Of a stretch of 64,000 nt of DNA, positions 15,539 to 26,169 are shown in pieces; position 1 is the stretch's first letter; every line of letters starts with the position of its first letter. The DNA is from Geomesophilobacter sediminis (GTDB taxonomy: Bacteria > Desulfobacterota > Desulfuromonadia > Geobacterales > Geobacteraceae), in assembly GCF_016458275.1 (NCBI RefSeq), contig NZ_JAEMHM010000015.1, forward strand, positions 85,099-149,098, in the 5' to 3' direction. Both the position numbers and the translations under genes were made by a program. The notes beneath the pieces were generated by a model. That model saw only the letters and a list, made by a program, of their open reading frames with translations. It was not told the origin of the DNA and made no database searches.

Positions 15539-18205
15539 TTACGCCGACTTGTTCAGGGTCGCGTGGGCTGCCGCCAGGCGCGCGATGGGCACCCGGAACG
15601 GGGAGCAGGAGACGTAGTCGAGCCCGATGGAATCGCAGAAGATGACCGAGGCCGGGTCGCCGCCGTGCTCGCCGCAGATGCCGAGCTTGATCTCCGGGCG
15701 GGTCTGGCGCCCCTTCTGGCACCCCATCTTCACCAGCTGGCCGACGCCGCACTGGTCCAGGGTGACGAACGGGTCCTCGTCCATGAGGCCGTTTTCGACG
15801 TAGAACGGGAGGAACTTCCCGGCGTCGTCACGGGAGAGACCGAAGGTGGTCTGGGTGAGGTCGTTGGTCCCGAAGGAGAAGAACTCGGCCTCCACGGCGA
15901 TCTTGTCGGCGGTGAGGGCGGCGCGGGGGAGCTCGATCATGGTGCCGATCAGGTACTTGATCTTGACGCCGAAGCGCTGCATGACGTCCTCGCAGACCTC
16001 GATGGCCTGCGCCTTCAGGATGCCGAGCTCCTTGGTCACCGAGACGAGCGGGATCATGATTTCGGGGACGATGTCGAACCCTTCTTCCTTGACCAGCTCG
16101 CAGGCCGCTTCCATGATCGCCTGGACCTGCATGTCGTAGATCTCCGGGAAGGTCACCCCGAGGCGGCAGCCGCGGTGGCCGAGCATCGGGTTGAACTCGT
16201 GCAGGAACTCGACCTTGTGGCGCAGGGTCTCGGCGGATACCCCCATGGTCTGGGCCAGCGCCTGGATGTCCTTCTCCTCCTGGGGGAGGAACTCGTGCAG
16301 CGGCGGGTCGAGGAGACGGATGGTGACCGGCAGCCCCTTCATCTCGCGGAAGAGCCCCTTGAAGTCACCTTTCTGCATCGGGAGGATCTTGGCGAGCGCC
16401 TTCTTGCGCCCTTCCAGGTCGGCGGCGAGGATCATCTCGCGCACCGCCGCGATGCGGTCGGCCTCGAAGAACATGTGCTCGGTGCGGCAAAGGCCGATCC
16501 CCTCGGCGCCGAATTCGCGGGCGGTGCGGGCGTCGTGCGGGGTGTCGGCGTTGGCGCGGACCTTGAGGCGGCGGAACTTGTCGACCCACTCCATGATCTG
16601 GGCAAAGTCGCCGCTCATGCCGGCGGAGACGGTCGGCACCGCGCCCAGCATGACCTCGCCGGTGGAGCCGTCCAGGGTGATCACGTCACCTTTGCTGATC
16701 GTCTGGCCGTTCTTGGCGACGAACCGGCCCCCGGCGTAGTCGACCTTGATGTCGCCGCAGCCGGCGACGCAGCACTTGCCCATGCCGCGGGCGACGACCG
16801 CCGCGTGGGAGGTCATCCCGCCGCGGGCGGTGAGGATCCCCTGGGCGGCATGCATGCCGTGGATGTCCTCCGGAGAGGTCTCGACGCGGACCAGGATCAC
16901 CTTGTTACCGAGTTTCGCCTGCGACTCCGCCTCGTCGGCGGTGAAGACGACCGTGCCGGACGCGGCGCCCGGGGAGGCGGGAAGCCCCTTGGCGATGACG
17001 GTCTTCGGCGCGTTCGGGTCGAGCGAGGGGTGGAGCAGCTGGTCGAGCTGGCTCGGGGCCACCCGCAGGACTGCGGTCTGCTCGGTGATGAGCCCCTCCT
17101 TCACCATGTCGACCGCGATCTTGATCGCAGCACGGGCGGTCCTTTTGCCGCTTCGGCACTGCAGCATGTAGAGGGTGCCCTTTTCGATGGTGAACTCGAT
17201 GTCCTGCATGTCCTGGTAGTGCTTCTCCAGGATGCTCCGGATCTTCACCAGCTGCGCGTAGCATTCCGGGAGGACCTCCTCCATGGAGGGGAGATCGCCC
17301 GGCTTGTATTTGGCGCGGTTGATCGGCTGCGGGGTGCGGATGCCGGCGACGACGTCCTCGCCCTGGGCGTTGACCAGGTACTCGCCGTAGAAGTAGTTCT
17401 CGCCGGTGGACGGATCGCGGGTGAAAGCGACGCCGGTGGCGCAGTCGTTACCCATGTTGCCGAATACCATGGACTGGACGTTGACCGCGGTCCCCCAGTC
17501 GGCCGGGATGCCGTTCAGTTTTCTGTAGGTGATGGCGCGCTGGTTCATCCAGGAACCGAAGACCGCGCCGATGGCGCCCCAGAGCTGCTCCTCCGGGTCT
17601 TCCGGGAAGGCGACCCCGAGCCGCTCCTGGACCTTGGCCTTGAATTTCGCCACGAGTTCCTTCCAGTCCTCGGCGGTGAGGTCGGTGTCGAGGTGGACCC
17701 CCTTGGCTTCCTTTTTCCTCTCCAGGAGGTGCTCCAGCTCCTCCTTGTCCATCCCCATGACGACGTCGGAGTACATCTGGACGAAGCGGCGGTAGGCGTC
17801 GTAGGCGAAGCGCTCGTCGCCGCTTTGGGCGATGATCCCCTGGACCGTGGTGTCGTTCAAGCCCAGGTTCAAGATGGTGTCCATCATCCCCGGCATGGAG
17901 GCGCGGGCGCCGGAGCGGACCGAGACCAGAAGCGGGTTCTTCGCGTCGCCGAATTTCTTGCCCATCAGGTCCTCGACCCGGGCCAGGTTGGCGGCGACCT
18001 CGGCTTTCAGGTCGGCCGGGTAGTTGCGGTTGTTCTCGTAGTACTCGGTGCAGACCTCGGTGGTGATGGTGAAGCCGGCGGGAACGGGGAGGCCGATTGC
18101 GGTCATCTCCGCGAGGTTGGCCCCCTTGCCCCCCAAAAGCTCCTTCATCTTGGCATTGCCGTCAGCTTTGCCGGCCCCAAAGAAGTAAACGTACTTGCTT
18201 GCCAT
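15539..18205 (-). CDS. ppdK: pyruvate, phosphate dikinase
   Basis: 888 residues, full length. Interconverts pyruvate + ATP + phosphate and phosphoenolpyruvate + AMP + diphosphate. N-terminal ATP-grasp domain (GGKGANLAEMTAIGLPVP), central phosphohistidine domain with the catalytic His in GGMTSHAAVVARGMGKCC, and C-terminal PEP/pyruvate barrel with the catalytic Cys in GICGEHGGDP. In acetate users it can supply PEP for gluconeogenesis. ATG 18205 follows GGGGAGGG. Monocistronic, with its own terminator. Confidence 0.97.
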   Translation of the reverse strand: MASKYVYFFGAGKADGNAKMKELLGGKGANLAEMTAIGLPVPAGFTITTEVCTEYYENNRNYPADLKAEVAANLARVEDLMGKKFGDAKNPLLVSVRSGARASMPGMMDTILNLGLNDTTVQGIIAQSGDERFAYDAYRRFVQMYSDVVMGMDKEELEHLLERKKEAKGVHLDTDLTAEDWKELVAKFKAKVQERLGVAFPEDPEEQLWGAIGAVFGSWMNQRAITYRKLNGIPADWGTAVNVQSMVFGNMGNDCATGVAFTRDPSTGENYFYGEYLVNAQGEDVVAGIRTPQPINRAKYKPGDLPSMEEVLPECYAQLVKIRSILEKHYQDMQDIEFTIEKGTLYMLQCRSGKRTARAAIKIAVDMVKEGLITEQTAVLRVAPSQLDQLLHPSLDPNAPKTVIAKGLPASPGAASGTVVFTADEAESQAKLGNKVILVRVETSPEDIHGMHAAQGILTARGGMTSHAAVVARGMGKCCVAGCGDIKVDYAGGRFVAKNGQTISKGDVITLDGSTGEVMLGAVPTVSAGMSGDFAQIMEWVDKFRRLKVRANADTPHDARTAREFGAEGIGLCRTEHMFFEADRIAAVREMILAADLEGRKKALAKILPMQKGDFKGLFREMKGLPVTIRLLDPPLHEFLPQEEKDIQALAQTMGVSAETLRHKVEFLHEFNPMLGHRGCRLGVTFPEIYDMQVQAIMEAACELVKEEGFDIVPEIMIPLVSVTKELGILKAQAIEVCEDVMQRFGVKIKYLIGTMIELPRAALTADKIAVEAEFFSFGTNDLTQTTFGLSRDDAGKFLPFYVENGLMDEDPFVTLDQCGVGQLVKMGCQKGRQTRPEIKLGICGEHGGDPASVIFCDSIGLDYVSCSPFRVPIARLAAAHATLNKSA

Positions 18206-18270
18206 GAAACCCTCCCCTTTTTAGTTGTAGTGAATATCCAGAAAAACAGGTACTTGCGAAATATTTGAAG

Positions 18271-18319
18271 CAAAAAACAAAAACAGCCGCCGTCCCGGGT
18301 TAGGGACGTACGGCTGTTT
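18271..18319 (-). terminator. terminator of glyQS
   Basis: On the minus strand AAACAGCCG with inner GTCCC/GGGAC and CGGCTGTTT, then a T-rich tail; about 100 bp past the glyS stop. A second hairpin (ACCCTG...CAGGGT) lies between. Confidence 0.8.
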
Positions 18320-18420
18320 ACGTTAGCGGCATCCTGCTGTGGCTACGACCCTGCCCCGGCGTGCCGCCGTAGTCAGGGTCCTGATAATCGATTCGCGCTT
18401 TAGCAGGGTCTCGACGGTCA

Positions 18421-20480
18421 TCATGAGAGTCGTGAGAAGTCGGCAAGGCGCGCGAAGAGCCGCGCGATGCGGGTCAGCAGGGCGAGACGGTTGTTCTTCA
18501 CCTTTTCGTCCTTGGCCATGACCATTACCTGATCGAAGAAACGGTCCACCGCCTCCTTCAGGGTCGCGATTTCGGAAAGCGCGGAGAGGTAATCCCCCTT
18601 CTCCACCAGGGTCCCCACCCGGTCGGCGACCGCGGCGAGGGCCGTGTTGAGCTTCCCTTCCGCCTCTTCCTCGAAGAGCGCCTCGGAGACCGGCTGGTCG
18701 ACCCCCTCCTTGACGATGTTGACCACGCGCTTGAAGGCGACCGCGAGCGGGCCGAAGTCGTCGCGGTTTTTGAACTCGGCCAGCGCCGCGATTTTCTGCG
18801 CCGTTTCGACCAGGTCGTCAAAGGGAAGCTGGGTAACCGCGTCGACCACGTCGGACGGATAGAGATCCCCCAGCAGGTTCACGAAGCGGACCCGGAAGAA
18901 CTCGCGGACGTCCTTTTTGACCTCGTCCAGGGGGCGGGTCGCCTTCGCCTTGAGGAGTTCCAGCGCGGCGTCGATGTAGCGGTCCAGGGGGAGGCGGTAG
19001 CCGCGGTCCAGGATGATGTTGATGATCCCGATCGCGGAACGGCGCAGCGCATAGGGGTCGGCGGAGCCGGTCGGGATGAGGCCTACCGAGAAGCAGCCGC
19101 AGATGGTGTCCATCTTGTCGCCCAGGGAGACAAAGGCGCCGATGTCGGAGGTCGGGAGATTCCCGCCGGCCTGGGTCGGCAGGTAGTGCTCCGCGATCGC
19201 GGCCGCGACCTCGGCATCCTCGCCGCCGTGCAGGGCGTACTCGCGCCCCATGATCCCCTGGACCTCGGGGAACTCGCCGACCATGCCGGTGACGAGGTCC
19301 GCCTTGCACAAGGTGGCGGCACGGGCGACCTTGTCGGCGACCGCGGGGTTGAGGCGGCCGGCGAGCCAGCCGGCGAGCTCGCGGAAGCGCTCCATCTTTT
19401 CGTAGGAGGTGCCGAGCTTCGCCTGGTAGACGACCTTTTTCAGGGCGTCGACGCGGTCGGAAAGCGGTACCTTCTTGTCCTCTTCGAAGAAGAAGCGGGC
19501 GTCGGAGAGGCGGGCGCGGAGCACGCGCTCGTTCCCCTTGACCACCACGGTCGGGTCCTCGGTGAGGGTGTTGTTGATGGTGATGAAGCCGGGAAGAAGC
19601 TTGCCGGCCGCGTCCACCATGGAGAAATAGCGCTGGTGCTCGCGCATCGAGGTGATCAGCACCTCACGCGGCACGGCGAGGAAGTCGGGCGAGAAGGTGC
19701 CGGCGACGGCGCTCGGATACTCGACCAGGAAGCTCACCTGCTCCAAAAGCCCCTCGTCCGGGAGCACGGTCCCGCCGGCGAGCTTGGCGACCCGCTCGAT
19801 CTCCGAGGCGATGATCTCCTTGCGGCGGTTGGGATCGGGGATGACGAAATGGCGCTCGCACTCCTCCAGGTAATGGGCGAAGTCGCGCACCGGGAAGGTG
19901 GTGTTGGCCATGAAGCGGTGGCCGCGGGAGACCGAGCCGCTTTCGATGTTGCCGAACTTGAACGGCACCACGACGCCGCCGAAAAGGGAGACGATCCAGT
20001 GCACCGGACGCGCGAAGCGGACGTCGAGGTCCCCCCAGCGCATCGATTTCTTGAACGGGATGGCGTTGACCAGGCGGGGGAGGATCTCGGCCAGAAGCTC
20101 GGCCGTCTCACGCCCCTTCTCGCTTTTCACCGCGGCGAGGTAATCCCCCTTGTCGGTCGGCACCACCTTGAGGTCGGCGACCGAGACCCCCTGGCCGCGC
20201 GCGAAACCTTCGGCGGCGCGGGTCGGCTTCCCCTCGGCGTCGAAGGCGACGCTTTTGGCCGGTCCCATCGCGGTCAGCTCGGCATCCGGCTGGCGCTCGG
20301 CGATCCCCTGGACCGCCAGGGCGAGACGGCGCGGGGTACCCAGGGTCACCACTTCGCCGAACTCGATACGTGCCGATTCCAGCTCGCGCCGGATCAGGCT
20401 TTCCAAATCCCCCATCGCCTTGGGGATGAATCCCGCCGGAATCTCCTCACACCCGATCTCGAGAAACAGATCCTTCGCCA

Positions 20481-20481
<1 letters not shown>
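18421..20481 (-). CDS. glyS: glycyl-tRNA synthetase beta subunit
   Basis: 686 residues, full length for the bacterial beta subunit. It carries tRNA recognition in the alpha2-beta2 enzyme that charges tRNA-Gly. It begins LFLEIGCEEIPAGFI, the conserved start of GlyS, and ends with the all-helical anticodon-binding-like region. The ATG overlaps the glyQ stop by 1 bp (TGATG), giving coupled, equimolar synthesis. Confidence 0.97.
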
Positions 20482-21359
<878 letters not shown>

Positions 21360-21844
21360 GCGGCCTCCGTCAAAACAAGATTTCGGGTCACCCGCTACGC
21401 CTGAAAGCGGTGCCCGAAAGGCATACAGTATACACAGAGTAAGGCAAAAAGGTTACAATTTAACGCTCTTTCTGTCAAGAACAAACAGGCGTTACCTCCC
21501 TTCCCGAGACGGGGTTTTGACGGAGTCGCACCCCCTCCGGAAGGGGGAGTGCCGACGTGGCAACGCATATTATTTAAAAATTTTACTTAATGCAAGTTAA
21601 TTATTTTGACACAGTGGCGGGTTTCACGAGGCTCCGCGGGGACCACGGAGCCGGGGGGGATTCGGTTTTCTGATCCACCGCAGCGTCGCATGCCCCCCTC
21701 CCCCTCCGGGCGCGACTGCTCGAAAGGCGGGTGGGGGGAGGTTCTTCGCGGCGCGCCCCCTCACCTCGCCCCGTTCCCGCAGGAGAGGGAGTAGCGGCCG
21801 CCGGGCGTTGAGGAGGTCCGGGGGGAGGGGGTGCCCCTCACGGC
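21360..21844. other. 485-bp intergenic region between glyQS and the GGDEF/EAL gene
   Basis: Holds the glyQ promoter, an AT-rich stretch at 21570-21612, and a repeat-like CCCTC element at about 21757-21792. No gene is supported. A hairpin CCCCCTCC-GG-AAGGGGG lies near 21530-21550. Confidence 0.5.
21450..21478 (-). promoter_or_regulatory. predicted sigma-70 promoter of glyQS
   Basis: Minus strand: TTGACA (21478-21473), 17-bp spacer, TAACCT (21455-21450). Confidence 0.6.
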
Positions 21845-24229
21845 TTACTCTGCACGCCCCTTATCGTGTGCCCCCCTTCCCTTCATGAACCTGAGCACCT
21901 CTTCCGGCGGGATCGGCTTGGAGAAGAGGAAGCCCTGCACCTCGTCGCACTCGGTCTTTTTCAGGAACTCGAGCTGTCCCTCGGTCTCCACCCCCTCGGC
22001 GATGACGCTCAGGTTCAGGCTGCGTCCCATGGAGATGATGGCGGTCGCGATGGCCGCATCCGGTCCGTTCTCGGCAACCCCCTTCACGAACGACTTGTCC
22101 ATCTTGAGGGTGTTCACCGAGAAGCGCTTCAGGTGGGAAAGCGACGAGTAGCCGGTCCCGAAGTCGTCAATGGAGATGTGGATTCCCATCTCGCAGAGCT
22201 GATCCAAAAGGCGCACGGTGAAGTCGGGGTTCTGCATCACCACGGTCTCGGTGATCTCCAGCTCCAGGTACTGCGGGTCCAGCCCGGTATCGGCCAGGGC
22301 GCGCCGCACCACCTCCAGGAATTCCGCCTGCTGCAGCTGGTATCCGGAAAGGTTCACCGCCACCCGCAGCCGGAAATGCCCCTGGTCCTGCCACCATTTA
22401 TTCTGGGCGCACGCCTGGCGCAGCACCCACTCCCCGAGCGGGATGATCAGCCCGGTCTCCTCGGCAAGGGGAATGAAGTCCGACGGCGCGATGATCCCCA
22501 GTTCGGCGTGATCCCAGCGCACCAGCGCCTCCATCGCCGTGATCTCCCCGGTCACGAGGTTTACCTTCGGCTGGTAGTAGAGGAGAAAGTCGCCGTTCTC
22601 CAGGGCACGGCGCATCCCGTTTTCCATCACGAAGCGGCGGTGCGCGTTCTCATCCATGTAGCTGTCGTAACAGCGGAACATGTTGTTCCCCACCCCCTTC
22701 GCCGCGTACATGGCGATGTCCGCCTTTTTCAGGAGGTTGTCCAGGTCGGTGTCGTCGTCGGGGTAGAGGGCGATGCCGACGCTCCCGGTGACGAACAGCT
22801 CGTGGTCTTCGATCTTGTGCGGTTCGATGAGCCGGTGCATCACCTTGGCCGCGAATTTTTCCGCGTCGCCGCGCTCCTTGAGCCCCTCCAAGACGATGAT
22901 GAACTCGTCGCCGCCGACGCGCGCGACGGTGTCGGACTCGCGGCAGCAGGCGCGCAGCCGGTTCGCCACCGAGACCAGGAGCTGGTCCCCCACCGGATGC
23001 CCGAGGGTGTCGTTGATCACCTTGAACCGGTCCAGGTCGAGGAAGAGGAGCGCTGCGCGGCACTTCTCCCGCTTGGCGCGCGACTTCGCGTGCTGCATCC
23101 GGTCCAAAAGCAGGGCGCGGTTGGGGAGGTTGGTGAGGATGTCGTAGTGGGCCAGATGATAGAGCTGCTTCTGGGCCAGGATCCGTTCCGTCACGTCCCG
23201 GAAACTCCCCCAGACCGCCACCGGCTCCCCCGCCTTGCGGCTTAAGGTCAGGTGCCCCTCCAGCGAAACCTCCCTGCCGTCCCGGGTGACGAACATGGTC
23301 TCGAAGAGATCGCTCTCCCCGCCGGCGGCGATGCGCCGGAACTCCTCCATGAACCGGGTCCGGTTGCGCGCCGGGATCAGTTCGAAGAGCTGCTGCCCGG
23401 CGAGTTCTTCCAGCGAGTAGCCCACCAGCCCCTGCACGCTCCGGTTGGCATAGAAGAGTTCACCGTCGGGGTAGGCGCTGTAGATGAGATCGCTCGCCGA
23501 GTCGATGAATTCCTCGAGACGCTCCTCGCTTTCCCGCAAAAGCCGCGTCTCGCGGCGGATCACCGACATGAGGAAGGTGAGGATGACCGCCACGACGGTG
23601 TTGAGCAGGGCCACCCAGAGCCAGATCAGGACCAGGAACAGGATGTCGCGGGTGGTGCCGTCGGCAAAAGGCATGGCGACGTTGGCGAAGACCCCGGCGT
23701 ACTCGGCGGAGAGGAGGCTTCCGTAGACCATCCCCCCGAGCGCCCCCATCGCCCAGACCTCGCGTTCGCGCGGCAGGACGAAGGCCGCCTCGACCGTCAC
23801 CAGCAGGTAGACCGGCCAAAACCAGCTCGCCGAGCCGCCGCTGAAATGAACGATGATCGTGACGAAAAGCATGTCCAGCAGGACCTGGAGACGGTCCGCG
23901 GCCGGGATGCGCGAGACGAGCGGGTAGCGGAAGTGGTAGAGGGCGTTGTAGCCGATCACCGCCGCCACGCTCGCGCAGAGAAAGGTGAGCTGGGAGGATG
24001 AGAGGAAGAACCCGAACCGGCTGAAATAGAAGGTCGCCCCGACGAAGACGGCGAAAAGCCCGATCAGTACCAGGAAGATCCAGCGAGCTTTGGCAACCAG
24101 CCGGGCGCGCCCCTGCGGGTGGGCGAACTGCCCCTTGTCGTGAATCGATCCGTCGTCGGAAAACCGGCGGGTAAGAACGTCGAACCAGGCGATCCGTTCT
24201 TCTGGGTTGTCATTATGATGATTTAAAAT
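21845..24229 (-). CDS. membrane PAS-GGDEF-EAL protein; probable non-canonical ATT start
   Basis: About 794 residues if begun at ATT 24229: a soluble N-terminus (ERIAWFDVLTRRFSDD), about six transmembrane helices, a PAS domain, GGDEF (RVGGDEF, with RESD inhibitory site) and EAL (MEALVRWD, DDFGTGYSSL). Both catalytic signatures look intact. The first ordinary start in frame is a GTG at 23968, inside a membrane helix. Upstream codons continue a natural protein (KARWIFLVLIGLFAVF) with no stop until about 24310 and no ATG, GTG or TTG. ATT 24229 has GAGG six bases upstream. Otherwise a small indel in the 5' region must be assumed. Domain call firm, start uncertain. Confidence 0.85.
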   Translation of the reverse strand: MLNHHNDNPEERIAWFDVLTRRFSDDGSIHDKGQFAHPQGRARLVAKARWIFLVLIGLFAVFVGATFYFSRFGFFLSSSQLTFLCASVAAVIGYNALYHFRYPLVSRIPAADRLQVLLDMLFVTIIVHFSGGSASWFWPVYLLVTVEAAFVLPREREVWAMGALGGMVYGSLLSAEYAGVFANVAMPFADGTTRDILFLVLIWLWVALLNTVVAVILTFLMSVIRRETRLLRESEERLEEFIDSASDLIYSAYPDGELFYANRSVQGLVGYSLEELAGQQLFELIPARNRTRFMEEFRRIAAGGESDLFETMFVTRDGREVSLEGHLTLSRKAGEPVAVWGSFRDVTERILAQKQLYHLAHYDILTNLPNRALLLDRMQHAKSRAKREKCRAALLFLDLDRFKVINDTLGHPVGDQLLVSVANRLRACCRESDTVARVGGDEFIIVLEGLKERGDAEKFAAKVMHRLIEPHKIEDHELFVTGSVGIALYPDDDTDLDNLLKKADIAMYAAKGVGNNMFRCYDSYMDENAHRRFVMENGMRRALENGDFLLYYQPKVNLVTGEITAMEALVRWDHAELGIIAPSDFIPLAEETGLIIPLGEWVLRQACAQNKWWQDQGHFRLRVAVNLSGYQLQQAEFLEVVRRALADTGLDPQYLELEITETVVMQNPDFTVRLLDQLCEMGIHISIDDFGTGYSSLSHLKRFSVNTLKMDKSFVKGVAENGPDAAIATAIISMGRSLNLSVIAEGVETEGQLEFLKKTECDEVQGFLFSKPIPPEEVLRFMKGRGAHDKGRAE

Positions 24230-24482
24230 GTGTTGCCTCGATGATGGTTGGATTGCATTGCCGGCGGGAAATGCAGGGGTGACTCTCCTTTTCGTATCAT
24301 CGGCAAATCAGGCATTTGCTAAAGGGTTAAAATAATTATTCTGCCGTCATGAGCTGTCGGTAAGATCCCCACAAAAGTTCCTGGCCCCTCATCCCCAGCC
24401 CCGATTCTTCAAATTACCTCCTCCCAAAAACGCTCGCCCCATGCTATGATGCTGCGATTATTCGAGAGCGCGCGAGGGCGAC

Positions 24483-25937
24483 ATGGAGACGGCGATACCA
24501 TCCTTGGCAGAGCAGGGACGGACAGACAACAACGGGGGAACATCTCGGGCGCACCACGCGCATCGTTTGCGCCGATACTTCCCGCCGCCGAGCCTCCTGG
24601 GGAACCTCGTTTCCGGCGTCCGCTGCGCCCTGTTCCTCCATTCCCAGCCCGAGCGCTTCTCCACCACCCCGGGCGACCTCACCCTGATTGCACTGGTAGA
24701 CGTCATCGCCAACCTGGCCAGCTCCCTGGTCCTGGTCGGCGGCGACGGCACCTTCAACTACGCCGCCCTTTCCCAGTTCTTCTTCCACATTCCGCTCATG
24801 CTCCTGTGCGGCTATCTCGCCGGGAAGCTCCACGAGCGCCCCGGGCTGGTGACCGCCATCCCGGTCGCGCTCATCGCCACCAGCATCCCGATCGAATTCA
24901 CCTTCGGCATTCTGGAGTGGCTGGGCGCCCACGTGCCGCGCCTGCGCTGGCTGGAAGACCACCTGCGGGCGCCGAACTACTACCGGTTTTTCTGGTGGTG
25001 GAGCGCCGCGTCGCTTCTCTTTTTAGTCCGTCTCGGCTCAGGCACCGCACGCCGCGCCGGCGTTATCGCCGCTTTCCTGTTTTTCCTGGTAGCGCCGCTT
25101 TGGTTCTATCCGCGCAGCGACCTCTGGCTGAGCCCCGCCGAGGACACCGAAAGCGGGGAGCTCAAAGTCAACGAAGCCGTCCTCACCGCGCAGTCCCGGC
25201 TCCTCGACGACGACCTCTCCCAGTTGCTGCACGGCAAACGGGGCGAGCCGAACCTCTACTTCATCGGCTTTGCCGGGGACGCCGCCCAGGACGTCTTCCT
25301 CAAAGAAGTTACCGCCGGGGAGAAACTCTTCGCCGAGCATTTTGCCGGCGCCGGTCGGACCCTCCTTTTGGCCAACAACCCGCAGAGCGCGACCACCATC
25401 CCCTTCGCCACCGCCACCAACCTCGGCCGCGCGTTGAACGGAATCGGCAAGGTGATGGACCGCGACCAGGACGTCCTCTTCCTCTACCTCACCTCGCACG
25501 GATCGCGCCAGCACGAGCTTGACGTGAGCAACGGGCCGCTCGACCTGGACCAGATCACCCCCGAGTCGATCCGGCGCATGCTGAAGAGCTCCGAGATCCC
25601 CTACCGGGTGATTGTCGTCTCCGCCTGCTATTCCGGCGGCTTCATCGAGCCCCTGAAGGACGACCGGACCCTCATCATCACCGCCGCCGATCCGACCCAC
25701 GAATCCTTCGGCTGTGGTTTCGGCGAGAAGTACACCTGGTTTGGCGACGCCTTTTTCGGCGCGCTGAGCCAGAACTATTCCATCACCAAGGCCTTCGACC
25801 AGGCCCGCGAGACGATCCGCAAATGGGAGAACGAACAAGGCGAGACCCCGTCCAACCCGCAGATCTGGATCGGCAAGAAGATCGAGAAAAAGCTCGCCCC
25901 GATCCAGCACCGCCTGGAGAACCAGGCGCAGCAGTAA
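24483..25937 (+). CDS. membrane-bound C13 (legumain-like) cysteine peptidase
   Basis: 484 residues. The N-terminal half (about 65-205) has five or six hydrophobic segments. The C-terminal half is a caspase-fold C13 peptidase domain with the catalytic pair in LTSHGS (His339) and VVSACYSGGF (Cys382). Bacterial C13 proteins of this type are poorly characterised. By topology the peptidase domain would sit on one face of the inner membrane. Legumains cut after Asn; substrate here is unknown. Monocistronic. ATG follows GAGG. Confidence 0.87.
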   Translation: METAIPSLAEQGRTDNNGGTSRAHHAHRLRRYFPPPSLLGNLVSGVRCALFLHSQPERFSTTPGDLTLIALVDVIANLASSLVLVGGDGTFNYAALSQFFFHIPLMLLCGYLAGKLHERPGLVTAIPVALIATSIPIEFTFGILEWLGAHVPRLRWLEDHLRAPNYYRFFWWWSAASLLFLVRLGSGTARRAGVIAAFLFFLVAPLWFYPRSDLWLSPAEDTESGELKVNEAVLTAQSRLLDDDLSQLLHGKRGEPNLYFIGFAGDAAQDVFLKEVTAGEKLFAEHFAGAGRTLLLANNPQSATTIPFATATNLGRALNGIGKVMDRDQDVLFLYLTSHGSRQHELDVSNGPLDLDQITPESIRRMLKSSEIPYRVIVVSACYSGGFIEPLKDDRTLIITAADPTHESFGCGFGEKYTWFGDAFFGALSQNYSITKAFDQARETIRKWENEQGETPSNPQIWIGKKIEKKLAPIQHRLENQAQQ

Positions 25938-26003
25938 CCGAGGACATGCCATTGGAGCGGCAATAGGCACTCCCCCACCAGCTGTTCCACAGGAAGAAAA
26001 AGA

Positions 26004-26035
26004 AGGCCGGCACCCCGATGAGGATGCCGGCCTTC
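26004..26035. terminator. bidirectional terminator between C13 peptidase and YceI fusion genes
   Basis: AAGGCCGGCA ... TGCCGGCCTT. The T-run is better on the minus strand (TTCTTTTTCTT), so it mainly serves the minus-strand rhodanese-YceI gene. Confidence 0.75.
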
Positions 26036-26130
26036 GTTATGTACCACGGGCCCCTTAGTGCCCGTCCGGACGGGCCGCCCGCAGGTCGCGTTGAGGGACG
26101 AAACGCGACATTTCCCACCCACAGGCATTC

Positions 26131-26161
26131 ACCCCGCCCCTCTCCCTGAGGGAGAGGGGGT
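26131..26161. repeat. CCCTC-type intergenic hairpin element
   Basis: ACCCCGCCCCTCTCCCTGAGGGAGAGGGGG-like dyad just past the stop of the YceI fusion; member of the family seen also at 30282, 44526 and 50451. Confidence 0.6.
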
Positions 26162-26169
26162 AAAGGGGC

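Noticed and set aside
21360..21600. T-box leader for glyQS
   Set aside because: No AGGGTGGNACCGCG antiterminator sequence is found on the minus strand.
24483..24560. Classification of the C13 protein as a plain caspase or metacaspase
   Set aside because: The TSHGS and SACYSGGF context and the membrane domain fit bacterial C13 peptidases better.
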